Shown piece by piece: positions 36,373 through 49,352 of a DNA stretch of 64,000 bases. Source of the DNA: Ziziphus jujuba (lineage: Eukaryota > Streptophyta > Magnoliopsida > Rosales > Rhamnaceae). Positions within the stretch are counted from its first letter, which is position 1; every line of letters begins with the position of its first letter. The translations under genes and the position numbers were made by a program. Under the pieces are notes generated by a model. It had not been told where the DNA came from. It did not search any database and saw only the letters and a program-made list of their open reading frames with translations. Where the stretch lies: the NCBI RefSeq assembly GCF_031755915.1, contig NC_083383.1, positions 3,476,001-3,540,000 on the forward strand, given 5' to 3'.

Positions 36373-36617
36373 CGTCTTCAACCTCCAGACGGCGCGTGCG
36401 GCGCGTGGGCGCGTGAACAGTTGCAGAAAAATTTCAGTCGGCGCGTGCGGGCGCGTGAGAAGTCCGTTTTCTCTCCGGCGAACTTCGTTGTTCTCCTCTC
36501 GTCGGGTACTTTCACCTGGGATTGTCAAATTAATTATTTGAGCAACTTTCCGAAACACCAACTTGAAGAACAGTAGCTTTGTTTCTTCAAATTTTGGACC
36601 CAAGCTCTCAACCAGGA

Positions 36618-36629
36618 GCTCTGATACCA
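36618..36629 (-). other. Primer-binding site (initiator tRNA-Met)
   Basis: Minus strand TGGTATCAGAGC two bases after the 5' LTR is the standard plant copia PBS, complementary to the 3' end of initiator tRNA-Met. Confidence 0.95.
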
Positions 36630-36631
36630 CT

Positions 36632-37313
<682 letters not shown>

Positions 37314-37620
37314 TCATTTCAGGCAGAACAGAAAGAACACCTGGCTGCTTTTCAAGTAAGAGGGCCTCTTCAGCTGTTAGTTTGGTGGAGAAGCCGTGAA
37401 TTACTTTGTCATAGGTGTAAAGCATGTCTGTTGAGACTGATACCTATTCCAAAGATGAGTTATACCATTGGAGATGATTTCTGAAACTCGATGGCATGTT
37501 AGACTTGTCCATGTGAATCATGTAAGTGTTTTTGGGTTGCTGCCGTCCATCTTCTGCCATTGGGTGGAGAATATTAAATGTTGTCAAAAACACAAGCACG
37601 AAATTGTGTATCTTCATCAT

Positions 37621-38723
37621 GTCAGACTCTGTCTTCACGCAAGCCTCAGTCTGGCCGAGAGAGTTTCAGTCGATTGGGTTTTTTGGTTTTCCTTTGTCTT
37701 AGGCTCTTGGCAATATATTTTAGCTTGCTAAATACTAAATAGTCTCCACTCATCAACTTGTGCCGATTAAGTATGACTGTTCTGTGAGTCCTAGTGGAAA
37801 GAATGTGTGCAGTTTTTATCTTCTTTTTATAATTTTCAGTTAAGCCATTACGCTCATTTATTAAACCAGTTGTGATTATAATAAATACCACTTTTAGTGG
37901 CGGGAAAGGAATTAATCTCTGCTTTCCCTAAAAGAGCTAACTACTCTATTTCGCACCTTCTCCAAAGAAAAATGAAAAGCGCAAATGGAGCATATTTGGC
38001 CAGTCGTTGAGTATGTTATAAATTTGTACTTATAATATTTTACGTCCAAAGGTTGGCCAAATTTTTGTTAAACACTTAGATTGTTAGTTTTTTTTGGGTA
38101 GAATAAAGTCATTTACCTATTTAAAAAATGGAATAATTTTACAAAAGGGAAAATATACACTTAATACTATTTTCATTTGTGAGTTTTGAAGATATGTCTT
38201 TGTTTTATAGAAATTATATAATCATCAATTTAAATTTCGTTTTTTTTAATCACAATTGACCTTTTTCATTTATAGCATTTTTTTTAAAAAAAAAAATTCA
38301 CATGTAAATTGAAAATATGAAAAATATAAAATTATAATATAATTGATTTGTATTGTATGCAATAAATGAATATTTTACTAATTAAAATTTCAAGACGCTG
38401 TATCAAAAGAAGGTAAAATTGTTTTTTTATTTTTTTAAAAAACGAAAATAGAAAACGCATAAAAGAAGGTTTATACATTTGTATGTACAAATAAAACTCA
38501 TAAAATAGGAAGATTGCTGGTGAGTGTAAACATACTTTCAAAATAAAAAAATAAAATAATTAAAAAAAAAAAGATAAAAAAAAGGAGAAAGATGGAGGTG
38601 TCTTGGATTAATGGAAACTTCAGTGGGTATAAATGTAATTTGACCTTAAATCTGACTTACAGTCGCACGTTTGGCAGGGGTTCTCTCATCTCCGTATCAA
38701 GGCCAGCGCAGACACACACAGAC
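37621..38723. other. Divergent intergenic region
   Basis: Upstream region shared by the subtilase pseudogene and the RMT2-like gene, AT-rich, with no repeat or gene recognised. The frame open from 38592 is in phase with the next gene, but family alignment favours the ATG at 38724. Confidence 0.5.
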
Positions 38724-40543
38724 ATGGAGGAAGACCACCAACTGTGCGAGGCGGCGAAGAGCGGTGACATCAACAAGGTCAAGACTCTAATACACTCCGG
38801 AGCTGACGTTTCATACTTCGACGCCGAGGGACTCACTCCGCTCATGCACGCTTCCAAGCACGGCCATGCCCTTGTCGTCAAGACCCTGCTCGAAGCTGGA
38901 GCCCCCTGGAACGCCCTCTCTCCTTCCAACCTCTCTGCCGGAGATTTTGCTATGGACGCTGGTTACCAGGAGGCTTTCGATATCCTCCTTAATGCCGGTA
39001 CCTTATTTTCTCTCTCTACCTTTAATCATGTTCTGTGTGCCTTTATTTATTTTATTTTTTCAAATTTTATTGGTTATATACTGGGTTCTCTTGTAGCATA
39101 AAGATTACTTCAATTTGGATTCTCATTATCAAGAAGCTCATATTGGTGAAACCGAAGCATGCCATTCTGTACCTTATTTTCATGCCATGGGATGAGATTG
39201 ATCAAGTTGCCTGTTGGAGGTTATAGCTTCCACATTTATCATATTAAGCTCCATTAATTACTAATTACAAGATGAGCATAATCTTTAATTTCTACCAAGC
39301 ATAATTTATTTGACTGGTGCTTTCCTGGATAGTGGATTGGATTCTTATAGGGTTTATTGCCTATCAACTTTTTTTTTTTTTTTTTGGGTGATAAATTTGT
39401 GTACTCAAAACAGGGATTCAAACTGAGTTGGTACTTGGAAACATTGCGAGGAAAGAAAATAAAATTGGAGATTGTAATGGGGATTATTTGGATGATAGGG
39501 TTAGTTTCAGTGAGGATAAGCTGATGGACTCCAACAGCAAGGCAATCATGATGGCATGGGAAAAACCATTGATGGAGGCTCATGCTAAAGCTGTTTGCTC
39601 AGGTGGTGGTCATATATTGAACATTGGATTTGGAATGGGTCTTGTGGATACGGCCATTCAGCAATATGCACCTGTTACGCACACCATTGTTGAGGCTCAC
39701 CCAGAGGTTTATGAACGTATGCTTTCTACTGGTTGGGGTGAGAAAGATAATGTAAAGATAATATTTGGCCGTTGGCAAGATATTCTACCGCAGCTTGGTT
39801 CTTATGACGGTATGTCAAGCCATAGATTGGTAGTAGGCCACATTTATCTTTGAATTGTTTGTGATGATTTATGCATGTAGCATTTAAGTATACTATTGTC
39901 TTATAACATCATGATAAAATCATCATATTTTATATTTCTCTATAACCAAATTGAAATTCTTAAAGAAAATATTTTAGTTTTAGTCTATTTCCCTATTTCC
40001 CTATTTATATATGCAATCTCTTTCCTATGTGGCTGAATCTTTGTTTATTCCTATGATGCAATAAAAATTTTCTAGTAAAGGAGATAGTACTAAGACCAGA
40101 ATATTTCCAAATGTGATCAGAGTTCTTGACGTTTGGAAGGAAAATAGAAGTTACTTATTATAATTTGTTAATACCATATTAGTGACTATGCTAATATAAT
40201 CATGCCTTGACATGGGGTCACCTTTTCAGGAATTTTCTTTGACACATATGGAGAGTATTATGAAGACCTGAGAGAGTTCCATCAACATCTTCCTTTACTG
40301 TTGAAGCCTGCGGGAATCTACTCATTCTTCAATGGACTTTGTGGTGGTAATGCATTTTTCCATGTTGTGTACTGTAACTTAGTTTCTCTGGAACTTGAGA
40401 ATATAGGATACTCAACACAGTTAATTCCCTTGCCCGTTAAGGACTGTTTGGGTGAAGAGGTCTGGGAAGGTGTGAAACACAAATATTGGCAGCTAGATAC
40501 ATATTATCTCCCTGTCTGTCAGTCTATACAGCATTCAGAGTGA
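38724..40543 (+). CDS. Ankyrin-repeat RMT2-like arginine N-methyltransferase
   Basis: Model: exons 38724-38997, 39414-39809 and 40230-40543, giving 327 residues; both introns are phase 1, GT-AG. The N-terminal ~90 residues are ankyrin repeats (DHQLCEAAKSGDINKVKTLI, GLTPLMHASKHGHALVVKTL). The rest is a class I SAM-dependent methyltransferase: motif I ILNIGFGMGLVDTAI, then THTIVEAHPEVYERM, FGRWQDILPQLGSYDG, FFDTYGEYYEDLREFH and GIYSFFNGLCGGNAFF. This two-domain layout is that of fungal Rmt2 and its plant homologues, which methylate the delta-nitrogen of arginine in ribosomal protein uL2 in yeast; the plant substrate is not established. An upstream in-phase extension to 38592 exists, but the MEEDHQ start matches the ankyrin start. 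The gene lies between two subtilase copies. Confidence 0.92.
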
Positions 40544-41588
40544 TATTTGAATTGCAGTATTTTTGTTTTATCACCTTTCTTTTTGTGTCTTTAAAGTACT
40601 TTTAATCAATTGGTACCTTATATATGCCCATTCATTGGTGTACCAATTTTTGAATGCTATTCTATGAAAATTCTTTTTCCTTCTTCCATATTAAATTAAG
40701 CATAGTGATAATAGTGAAACTCATGAGACTTGTATCATATTGTGCTTATTGGAAACTTAACGTCATCGTTTCAAATATTGTTCAAGAGCAAATTGCTGCC
40801 TTAAATATTGAAAAAATGTGGTAGCTAATAGCTCATTTGTTAACCTTGAATTAATATTATTTTTAACATGTGTTTTTTGTTAACTAGTTGAGAAGCTTAG
40901 CTATTCTTTAAAAAAAAAATATATATATATATATATATTTTTTTGGCCCTTTCTGTGTTTTGGATAAAATATATGATATTATTAACTAGTGAAACTAACA
41001 GACTTCCATGAACTCTTCACCAAATTATTCATCTCTTTCATATTTTTTTATCATATTCTGGGGAGCAATTAGCTGCTTCTTCTGAATTTTTTTTTTTTTT
41101 TTTAAACCCTCCATTTTTTCATATATATTTTTATTGCAATAGAATTTGAAGTGTTCTTATTCTCCAAAAGGTACAAGCAGTTTTTGAATCTGGGCATTAG
41201 AATTTGTGTGTGTTTGTTATTTTTTAGTCTAACTCTCAGTTGAGATTCATTTGTGAGAACAAAAATGGATTAATAAAATGGTTAGCCTCTTTTTGTGCTT
41301 GTATGATTTGTGGCATGATATCAATGATAGAGTGCAGATAGATACAATACAACTTAGAGACGCTCTAAAAGACCAATAATCGATTCATTAATCATATTCC
41401 TGTACAACTTTTGGCCCTTTTTCTTTTCCTCCGACTTCTATTAGTTTGCATTAAAAGAGAAACATCAACTGGCTTGATTTGCTTAATTGCCAGCTTATGG
41501 GATTAACAAGACAAGTTCACTCGACGTACAAAGCGATATATGTTGTATTCTATTCAGCAATTTTGAACCACTATATGGATTCTGATTA
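40544..41588. other. Convergent 3' intergenic region
   Basis: 3' flanks of the RMT2-like gene and the intact subtilase. About 41140-41588 resembles 29340-29722 downstream of the subtilase pseudogene, marking the extent of their shared duplication. No gene seen. Confidence 0.55.
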
Positions 41589-43907
41589 TCATGTCCAGCT
41601 AAAAGCAATAGGGCTACCAACAATATGTTTACCATCTGACCATTCCAAACGAGCAAAGCTCGTTGTACCTGATGGCATAGAAGCAGCAGTAAATGTAACA
41701 GTGTAAGTCTTCTTCTCATATGCTTGACTGAAGCTCAGTAATTCTGGTTCCACTGAGATCTTCACCGATGAAAGCGTTGAAGATACTGAGACTTTATATG
41801 TTGAGGGGGCACCAACATTTGTCAGAGTTCTGGAGTATTTCACAGTACTTGATACACCAGCACCGCCTCTTTTGCCTGATGCTGTTTGTAGAGGAACAGC
41901 AAAAGAGGGGTAGTTAAAATCTGTCAGGCTGTATCGTTTCCTTGAGTTGCAGTGGAACTTCAAGTTGGTGGTTGCCTTTATTTGTGCTGCAGTATAATTC
42001 AAGGCACAGAGGAAGCTGAAATAGTCCTGTACACCGGCATCATAGACGAGTCCAGGGTCAAGGGCTGCCACTGGGTTCACATGCCCGGCTCCATAATCAA
42101 ATGGTGTTGCCGGACGTCCAGTAGCAACATCTTGTATGATTACACCATTTTCATATGTTGCATATGCTGTCGTCATGAGTGCGGATCTAATAGCTGCAGG
42201 GCTCCATTCTGGGTGCTCAGCCTTGAGTAGGGCGGCAAGTCCACTAACGTGAGGGCAAGACATTGATGTGCCTGAAATGATATTGAAGCTTACATGCCTT
42301 TTATCACTGTCTAGTCCTGTTGGCCCTACTTTACCTGTCCACCCAGCTATGATATTCACTCCTGGTGCTACAAGGTCTGGTTTGAGTATTTCTGGGGTGA
42401 GTGGATTTGGCCCTCTGGAACTGAAAGCTGCTATGACTGGTGATGGTTTGATTCCCAACTGTGTGCTTCCAGCTGAGATTGTGGCCGTTGGATTAGTATC
42501 AGACTTGAGATAACTCTTTATTGCATCGCCAATTTTCTGGCCGACAGCTGCTGTGGGCAAGAGATGTGCATCAGCCACTAGTTCCTCCCCATAAGAATCT
42601 GTGTTGGTCAAAATCATCCCAACACCACCAGCATCTTTTACCACCTGACCCTTTTGAACTCTTGGATTTGATCCTCGATCACATATCACAACTTTCCCTG
42701 CGACCTTTCCTGGAATCAAACTGTCAGGCAAGCATAAATTACCAGTACCTGTGGAATTACTCACACTACCAGCATAAACAAGTGGAAACAACCCACCAGA
42801 CAAAGGATATCCGCTATAGAGCGAAACTCCTTTGTATTTATTCCCATTTCCTAGACCAATATAAGCTGGGAAATCACGGTCTAACGTTCCTGCACCCACG
42901 GTGGTAATCCAAGGCGCAACATTGGACAAGCTCCCTGGGCTCGGTCCACCATTTCCAGCCGAACATGATATGAGGATTCCATGTGCCATAGCTCCAAAAG
43001 TTCCAATGGCAACAGGGTCTCTGTAGTAATCAGGTGACCCTCCTCCAATAGACATGGACATAACATCAACACCATCTTCAACAGCCTTTTCTATTCCTGC
43101 GACAATATCAGTGCCAAAACATCCGCCGAGCCAGCACACTTTATATGTGGCTATTCGGGCTTTGGAAGCCATCCCTCGTGCTGTCCCATTGGCATAACCA
43201 AAGAGGGTAGCATCTACAATAGCTGATCCTGCTGCGGTGGTTGAGGTGTGAGTTCCATGGCCATCATCATCTCTTGGTGATTTTGATTCTTCTTTAATGT
43301 CAATATCTCCAAATGCTGCTTCATATCCTTTTGAGAAATACCTGGCACCAATTAGTTTCCTGTTACAGTTGGATAAATTGAAATTATTACCCACCTCGCA
43401 CTGGCCTTTCCAGCCCTTCGGCACAGGTCCAAGGCCTGTGTCATCATAGCTTCTACTCTCAGGCCATGCACCAGTGTCGAACACTCCAACAATCACCTCA
43501 CTTAATTTATCAGATGCCGGAAATAGAGCGTCACTCTTTCCCAATCCAAGGAAAGCCGGTGTCCGAGTTGTGTGTAGCTCGTATCTGATTTCAGGTAAAA
43601 CAGAGAGAACACCTGGTTGCTTTTCGAGCAGCTGAGCTTCTTCAGTTGTTAGTCTTGTGGAGAAACCGTGAATTACATTGTGGTAGGTGTAAATCATGTC
43701 CGCTGAGTCTGATACAGACTGCAAAGATGAATCATACCACTGGAAATGGTCTTCGAAACTTGCTGGCATGCTGGACTTGTCCATGTGAATTATGTAAGTG
43801 TTCTTCGGTTGCTTTTGGCTCTCTTTTGCTATTACATGGAAACAAAAGGTGGTCAGAAACACAATAACGGAAATGAGTATCTTCATCTTGTCACCCTCCA
43901 TCCGCAT
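41589..43907 (-). CDS. Subtilisin-like serine protease (SBT1-type subtilase)
   Basis: A single exon of 772 residues, the usual length for plant subtilases. A signal peptide (MKILISVIVFLTTFCFHVIA, residues 8-27) directs it to the cell wall/apoplast. The I9 prodomain spans about residues 37-113 (TYIIHMDKSSMP to [15 protein letters not shown]). The S8 catalytic triad is Asp144 (VGVFDTGAWPES), His217 (DGHGTHT) and Ser548 (GTSMSCPHVSG), with oxyanion Asn319 (SAGNGG). A PA domain is inserted between His and Ser (about 350-480), and an Fn3-like C-terminal domain ends at FSWT. The usual LDTGVWPES is FDTGAWPES here, an unusual but non-catalytic change. Substrate is unknown; related enzymes process cell-wall proteins and peptide hormones. 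Start choice is between M1 and M8; M8 gives a cleaner signal peptide. It is the live paralogue of the broken copy at 29.7-37.6 kb. Confidence 0.96.
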   Translation of the reverse strand: MRMEGDKMKILISVIVFLTTFCFHVIAKESQKQPKNTYIIHMDKSSMPASFEDHFQWYDSSLQSVSDSADMIYTYHNVIHGFSTRLTTEEAQLLEKQPGVLSVLPEIRYELHTTRTPAFLGLGKSDALFPASDKLSEVIVGVFDTGAWPESRSYDDTGLGPVPKGWKGQCEVGNNFNLSNCNRKLIGARYFSKGYEAAFGDIDIKEESKSPRDDDGHGTHTSTTAAGSAIVDATLFGYANGTARGMASKARIATYKVCWLGGCFGTDIVAGIEKAVEDGVDVMSMSIGGGSPDYYRDPVAIGTFGAMAHGILISCSAGNGGPSPGSLSNVAPWITTVGAGTLDRDFPAYIGLGNGNKYKGVSLYSGYPLSGGLFPLVYAGSVSNSTGTGNLCLPDSLIPGKVAGKVVICDRGSNPRVQKGQVVKDAGGVGMILTNTDSYGEELVADAHLLPTAAVGQKIGDAIKSYLKSDTNPTATISAGSTQLGIKPSPVIAAFSSRGPNPLTPEILKPDLVAPGVNIIAGWTGKVGPTGLDSDKRHVSFNIISGTSMSCPHVSGLAALLKAEHPEWSPAAIRSALMTTAYATYENGVIIQDVATGRPATPFDYGAGHVNPVAALDPGLVYDAGVQDYFSFLCALNYTAAQIKATTNLKFHCNSRKRYSLTDFNYPSFAVPLQTASGKRGGAGVSSTVKYSRTLTNVGAPSTYKVSVSSTLSSVKISVEPELLSFSQAYEKKTYTVTFTAASMPSGTTSFARLEWSDGKHIVGSPIAFSWT

Positions 43908-46543
43908 GCAAGCCTGAAAGGAAGATTTTCAGGCGATTGGGGTTTGTGTTTTACTGCTCTTTTTCTCTCAGCAATGGATTTTGTTCAGAGGGCAGTGCGA
44001 ATGTAAATCAGATTGTTGGAATTCTAATGCCTTTCTGCTAGATAAATAGCGTCGCCTTTCTGCTAGATAATTAGTGTCCACTCCTCCACTTGAGTGCTGA
44101 TAAGATAGGTCATGAGCCGCAGTGGGGCAACTGTGTGAAATTTTATATTCCTTTTAAAAATTTCCTAAAAGCAATTATTTGAGCGCAGATTTGATTCTAA
44201 TAAATCCCACTTTTTTTGAGGTGGGAATGGGATTTGGGCCTACATTATTGATATGAATGAGTGGGTTCATTTGCCTCAAACAAACCCCACCTTCTTTTAT
44301 AAAGAAAAAGTGTATGTATACCATGTTAAGTAGGTCATTTACTGTTATAAACACGTACTAAAAATCATTACGCTTTTCTGCTCTTTTTTCTACGTTCTTG
44401 TCGCTGAATGATGAACTATGGTGATCATTGTCTAAACAAAAGAATAGTTCATGTGGGTTAGTTATCATTCTATTTCATCTTTAGACAAATCATACGGGTT
44501 AAAAATACCAAACATACAGTTTTAATTATTATGTTTTCATTTGACAACAAGCTTTCTGTATCAGTAATATTATCTGCAATTCATATGCCACCACTATATT
44601 ATCCTTTACAATAGTATATCAAATACGAGTGGTTCACCGCAGAAACTGGTGATCATTTTTGTAGAATCCCATCAAGAGCTAGAGGTATCACAATTGAAAC
44701 TCAATGTGATGGGTGGGCAAAAAATGGCCAAATCTGTCACATATCCATGATGTTACTTTTGGCCGGTCATTGCCCACGCTTCCTAATGTCCTTGTATATA
44801 TATATATATATATATATTATATGTTGCTTCCCACTTTTCAGAGTCGTGTTTAATTTGAGCATCAAATTGCCCAATCAATGTTAATCAGCGTTTAAAAGAC
44901 GGCTTGCTGATGCGCACTTTGCGTGTTGATAATTGGAAAGAAGGGTCTTTTTTTCTTGAATATAGTGAAGGAAAATGTGAAAAACTGCGAATATGAGAGT
45001 CTACCTTGTGTTCCACTAGGAAACATTCGAAGTATAGAGAAGAAAACAAAATCAACCAATTCCTTTGTCTATATGTGTATTGTAATTTTCGGTGATTAAT
45101 AGCACGCGTTATCTCCTTTTCTTGTTAGTATGATTGGTTAAATTTTTCGGTTACGTCCAAATAACCCACTCACATATTCACATTGTCCATGGTAATAATA
45201 ATAATAATAATCACGCATCCACAGGTTTTGGTGGGCGCTCCACTAGTTGTGGCCTAATTAAGGTGCCGAGAAAGATAATGAAGGATTAATCACACTCCAT
45301 CATGATTCACTAAAGCTTTCCTGTAATTCTTAAAATGTCATCAAACGATTCTCAAATCTAACTACTAGACTAGGAGTTCTGGAGGGGTGGGTTATCAGTC
45401 TATTGGAAAAAGTCACTTTGTGAATGTCCTCATGTGCTGCTATAATTTTTATAAAACTATATAAAAAAATTTCAAAATTAATTTTTAATGGAAAGAGAAA
45501 GAGAGATAGAGGATATTATTCATTAAACTACTTTATTTTATAATGTGATTTATATACATGCTAGTGTTCTGTTCCCAAATCTGCTTGGTGTTATTAGCTG
45601 GAAGGGCCACCACCATTGTTAATGCCGACTAGAAACCTTGTCTTTTTTCTGTTTAGTATTTGCTTTTTGCAAGAGGTTGCCTATGGAATTTGTAAATTAT
45701 ATGGGGCTGTGAATTGGATATGACTTAAATATCACTGAATCTTATTGAGATTCGAAGAAACAACTTCACATTGGAAGGCAAGAAAAGTTTGGATACTGAG
45801 TTTCCAACCCCAAACGTGAGGGCTGCTACTTGGATTTCGTGAACAGTTCTTTTTAATTGTTGTTGTTGTTTTTGGGTCATTGGATATTGACTCGATTGTG
45901 TTAGTTTTGTTGGAGTCAAAATCTTGTGCAAAAATATTTGATAATTTTGAAAGCAACTTTCATGATGTTTTGATTTTATCAATTTCAGGTATCATTATTT
46001 AAAGCTAGCATACAAATAAAAGAAAAACTAAATGACAATAAAAGACTGGTTTTGGTTGATGATTCTCCAATTTGGTCTTGGAATATAATCCTAATTGGTG
46101 GGCCCCTAACTAACCACTCGATAATAAAATTTGCTTTAAGCTCTCCCAAGTCATCTATCGTACATTTACACAAAAAAACAAAAAGTCATCACTTGTGCAT
46201 CTTAAATTCAAACTCAAGCAACTAACATTAATGGAAGAAGAAGACGTAAAAATGAAAAATAAAATAAATAAAAAAATGCGCATCTTACAACATTAACGTC
46301 CTAGTAAGCATAACATAGCTCAATTAAGAAAACCTTAAATATATGGACCGCCTTGTATGCACGGTTTATTCATTTGGATTAGAATCCTTCTTTTTGACAT
46401 ATAGTTTTGAAAAAAATGTTTTTTTTTCTGCCTTGTACATCATTTCCCTTTAAAATTGACACCAAAAAAAAAAAAAAAATTGAAAAACAAAATTAAGGTC
46501 CATGCAGTCCAGCTCTTGCAAAGTATTTAAACAACTAATCTTG

Positions 46544-46613
<70 letters not shown>

Positions 46614-48797
46614 AGATATCAACAAAAATATCACTGGTAATAGGGCAATATATAGCTGGGTAGTTGCAGGAAACCCGCATACAAATTGTTTGTGGTGGTC
46701 TTCTTTTAGTAATTTTTAATTACAAATTTGGTTTGTAATGACAGTTTTCTATGGCTAAGAAAGGATAGGCTTTAAACAAATGTTGCATGATCACTAATGG
46801 TTGCTACGATGTCATTTTCTACCACCCAACGTTGCCAAAAAATAAATAGAGCATGGTCCAAACAAGTCAATTCTAATTCGAGAAGTTCAATGGTCTTTTC
46901 GGTATTGGATTTGAATTTGCTTTGATTAGTATAAAAAAAAGTTTTGTTAGAAATAAGTTAAAACTGTCCCTCAATTATTTGATGCATGTGCCTGTGTTTT
47001 CACAAAACCAGCCGGTGCAAGAGTGTCATAAGGTGCCCCTTGAAAGCCTTGGCTATACTATCACATTTATGTCATATGGTTAATGATCACCATCAAGTGA
47101 TGTGGCCACAACAAAAACAAATTAAAAGAAAAACTGATTTACCAAAAAAAATAAAACAAAACATAATCTATAAAAATATTCCAAGCTTTGGATAAGATAT
47201 TAAATAATTCGAAGCTCAATTATCACTAGCTAATTAGGCTGATCCTCTCATTACTTTTGTTCATTGACAGTATTCTTAAATCTTTCTAATATATAATTTC
47301 GATTGCAAACTCAAAAAAAAAAAAAAAACTGTTCAATGATGGATTTGCATGACCAAACTTCTCTTTTTGGGTAAAGCTCGAATAACTGAAATAATTTATA
47401 TATAATTAACGTCTCTGGGTATATAGTATTGTCTCAAAGGAATCTCTACTGTTTTCAGCATGTAACTATCAAGAATAATGATACATCTTATCAAAGCATA
47501 AAAGAAATAATTACTTTACAGAAAAAAGAAATTAATAAAAGAAATAATTTAAAAGGCAAAAAAGAGTACGATCTACTTTTTTTTCTTTTCTGTTCCTAAG
47601 TAGTGCGATTTACCTGTTAGGTGGCAAAGTTTTAAATTTTTAATGATTAAATATAACTTATTTCAAGCTTGAAAAGATTTAAAGGATCATATCCTAATTT
47701 AAATCTGGTGCATTATACATACATAAAGGCACTTTGCCAATATTATGCATAATATTGACATGAATGATGCACAACAAAGTCGTTTTGCTTTAGCTAATGG
47801 GGTAGGAGATGGGCTGCAGTTCAAAGAATTGAAGCTAGCTCCTTTGCACTTGATAGTTATATGACACATTTATAGGTTTGCTAAACGCCACTAAATTAGT
47901 TAAACCGATTTAATTTTTTCATTTTTTTGTATTTTTCAAGATTTATTTTTCTTAGTTTAATTATTTATTTCAACTGACAGCTAAGCCAGCGATGATTTAT
48001 TGGTTGAAGATGCGAAGTAGCAAGGGCAGATATTTCCTGATTGGTTTATTGAACTGCATTAATTAGTCAATTTTGGGTTTAAGTAGGAGGAGGTAAACGG
48101 ATCAATATGTAATATTTAGCCCATCCCATAATATTCTTTATGGGCTTTTTAAAGCTTAGATCTCTCCTTCAACTGTCTAGACATATTTGGGCTTTAATCG
48201 AGCAACCTCTCAATCAAGCCTGTAGTCCAGCAACAAAACCAAGAAGTCTGTGTTACTGAGTCAACTCGACCGAGTTATATTGATGGCTCCAGCCTCAAGT
48301 TTCCTGAACTTGAAATCAGTGTAAAACCTGACCAAGCCATGACCCAGAGGAAGATGAATTCGCGCCCATGGAGTCATGCAAATGGCCCTTATCACCAGAA
48401 TCATGATTCATGAAGCTCGTACGCTTAACATATAATCACGCATATTTCCTGTGCTACCATGCTTGCCTCGCCTTGTACTTAGCTTCCCCTCAGAAAGAAA
48501 AAAGAAACACTATAAATCTAGAGGATCAAGATGAACCATCACCACAACTTAACAAATATTGACATTAGTTTTAATCTCTGTGTAAACTTCTCCACGTGTA
48601 CATTGTACAAGGAAGGCTGAAAAACATCGGTAAATTAATTCTGTCTCGTAATATTTTCATGCACATTTTTGCGTCTTGGTTAATACTTAAGTAGGATTTT
48701 CTATTTTTTGTAAATTTGGCCTAAATTTTGTGTGTATTTTTTTTTTTTTTTTTTTTGGTTGGTGATGGTTTAGTTGCAATACAAGACAGAAGGAAAC
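43908..48797. other. Intergenic region
   Basis: Nearly 4.9 kb without a recognisable gene. It holds the subtilase promoter (with a GCCTTTCTGCTAGATAA duplicated near 44029-44072), several (AT)n tracts, an (AAT)n tract near 45191-45212 and a long (AC)n(AT)n tract. No termini of mobile elements were recognised. Confidence 0.6.
46547..46613 (+). repeat. (AC)n(AT)n compound microsatellite
   Basis: About 48 bases of AC followed by about 18 of AT. Likely polymorphic. Confidence 0.9.
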
Positions 48798-49352
48798 ATG
48801 TGGGGAATTAATGGGGTTTATTGGGCGCTCATTGTCTTGGGTATGGAGGCCATTGGTAATGTAATAGTTATCGAAGCTGCCAATAAAGAAGGGATGCCAT
48901 TGAGGCATGAGAAAAACGATTTAAACAAAAATGAGATTCGAAATCGGTATAACATTGAAAAACATGGATACCAAGGGCTTACAGCAGGTGGTTACGGGGG
49001 AGGATCGGGAAGCACAGGCACTGGCATTGGGTCAGGCGTTGGTTCTGGTTATGGTGGTGGTGCTGCTGCTGCTGCTGGAGGCTATGGGGGAGGTAGCGGC
49101 GGAGGCTTTGGAGGAGGTGGTGGCTATGGTTCTGGTGGAGGAGGACTTGGCGGTGGGTCCGGTGGAGGATTTGGAATGGGAATTGGCTCTGGATCCGGGA
49201 CTGGAACTGGAGCTGGAGCTGGAACTGACTGGGGACATAATGGTGGTGGAAGTGGATTTGGCTCTGGCTCGGGTTGGGGTTCTGGACCAGGCTATGGAAA
49301 CCATGGTGGTTCCGGTGGAGGGGGATACAATCATGATGGCTCCATGGTTTAG
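48798..49352 (+). CDS. Secreted glycine-rich protein
   Basis: 184 residues in one exon. The first ATG (MWGINGVYWALIVLGMEAIG) begins a hydrophobic signal-peptide-like head ending around residue 27. A charged linker (about 28-58) contains RHEKNDLNKNEIRNRYNIEK. From about residue 60 to the end the chain is Gly/Ser-rich with Tyr, Phe and Trp spaced in GGYGGG, GSGxGxG and GGGFGGG motifs, as in class I glycine-rich cell-wall proteins. These are thought to be structural in the wall or cuticle. The frame extends eight codons upstream only through TTG, not ATG. The repeats make the local sequence GC-rich, producing spurious open frames on both strands. Confidence 0.85.
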   Translation: MWGINGVYWALIVLGMEAIGNVIVIEAANKEGMPLRHEKNDLNKNEIRNRYNIEKHGYQGLTAGGYGGGSGSTGTGIGSGVGSGYGGGAAAAAGGYGGGSGGGFGGGGGYGSGGGGLGGGSGGGFGMGIGSGSGTGTGAGAGTDWGHNGGGSGFGSGSGWGSGPGYGNHGGSGGGGYNHDGSMV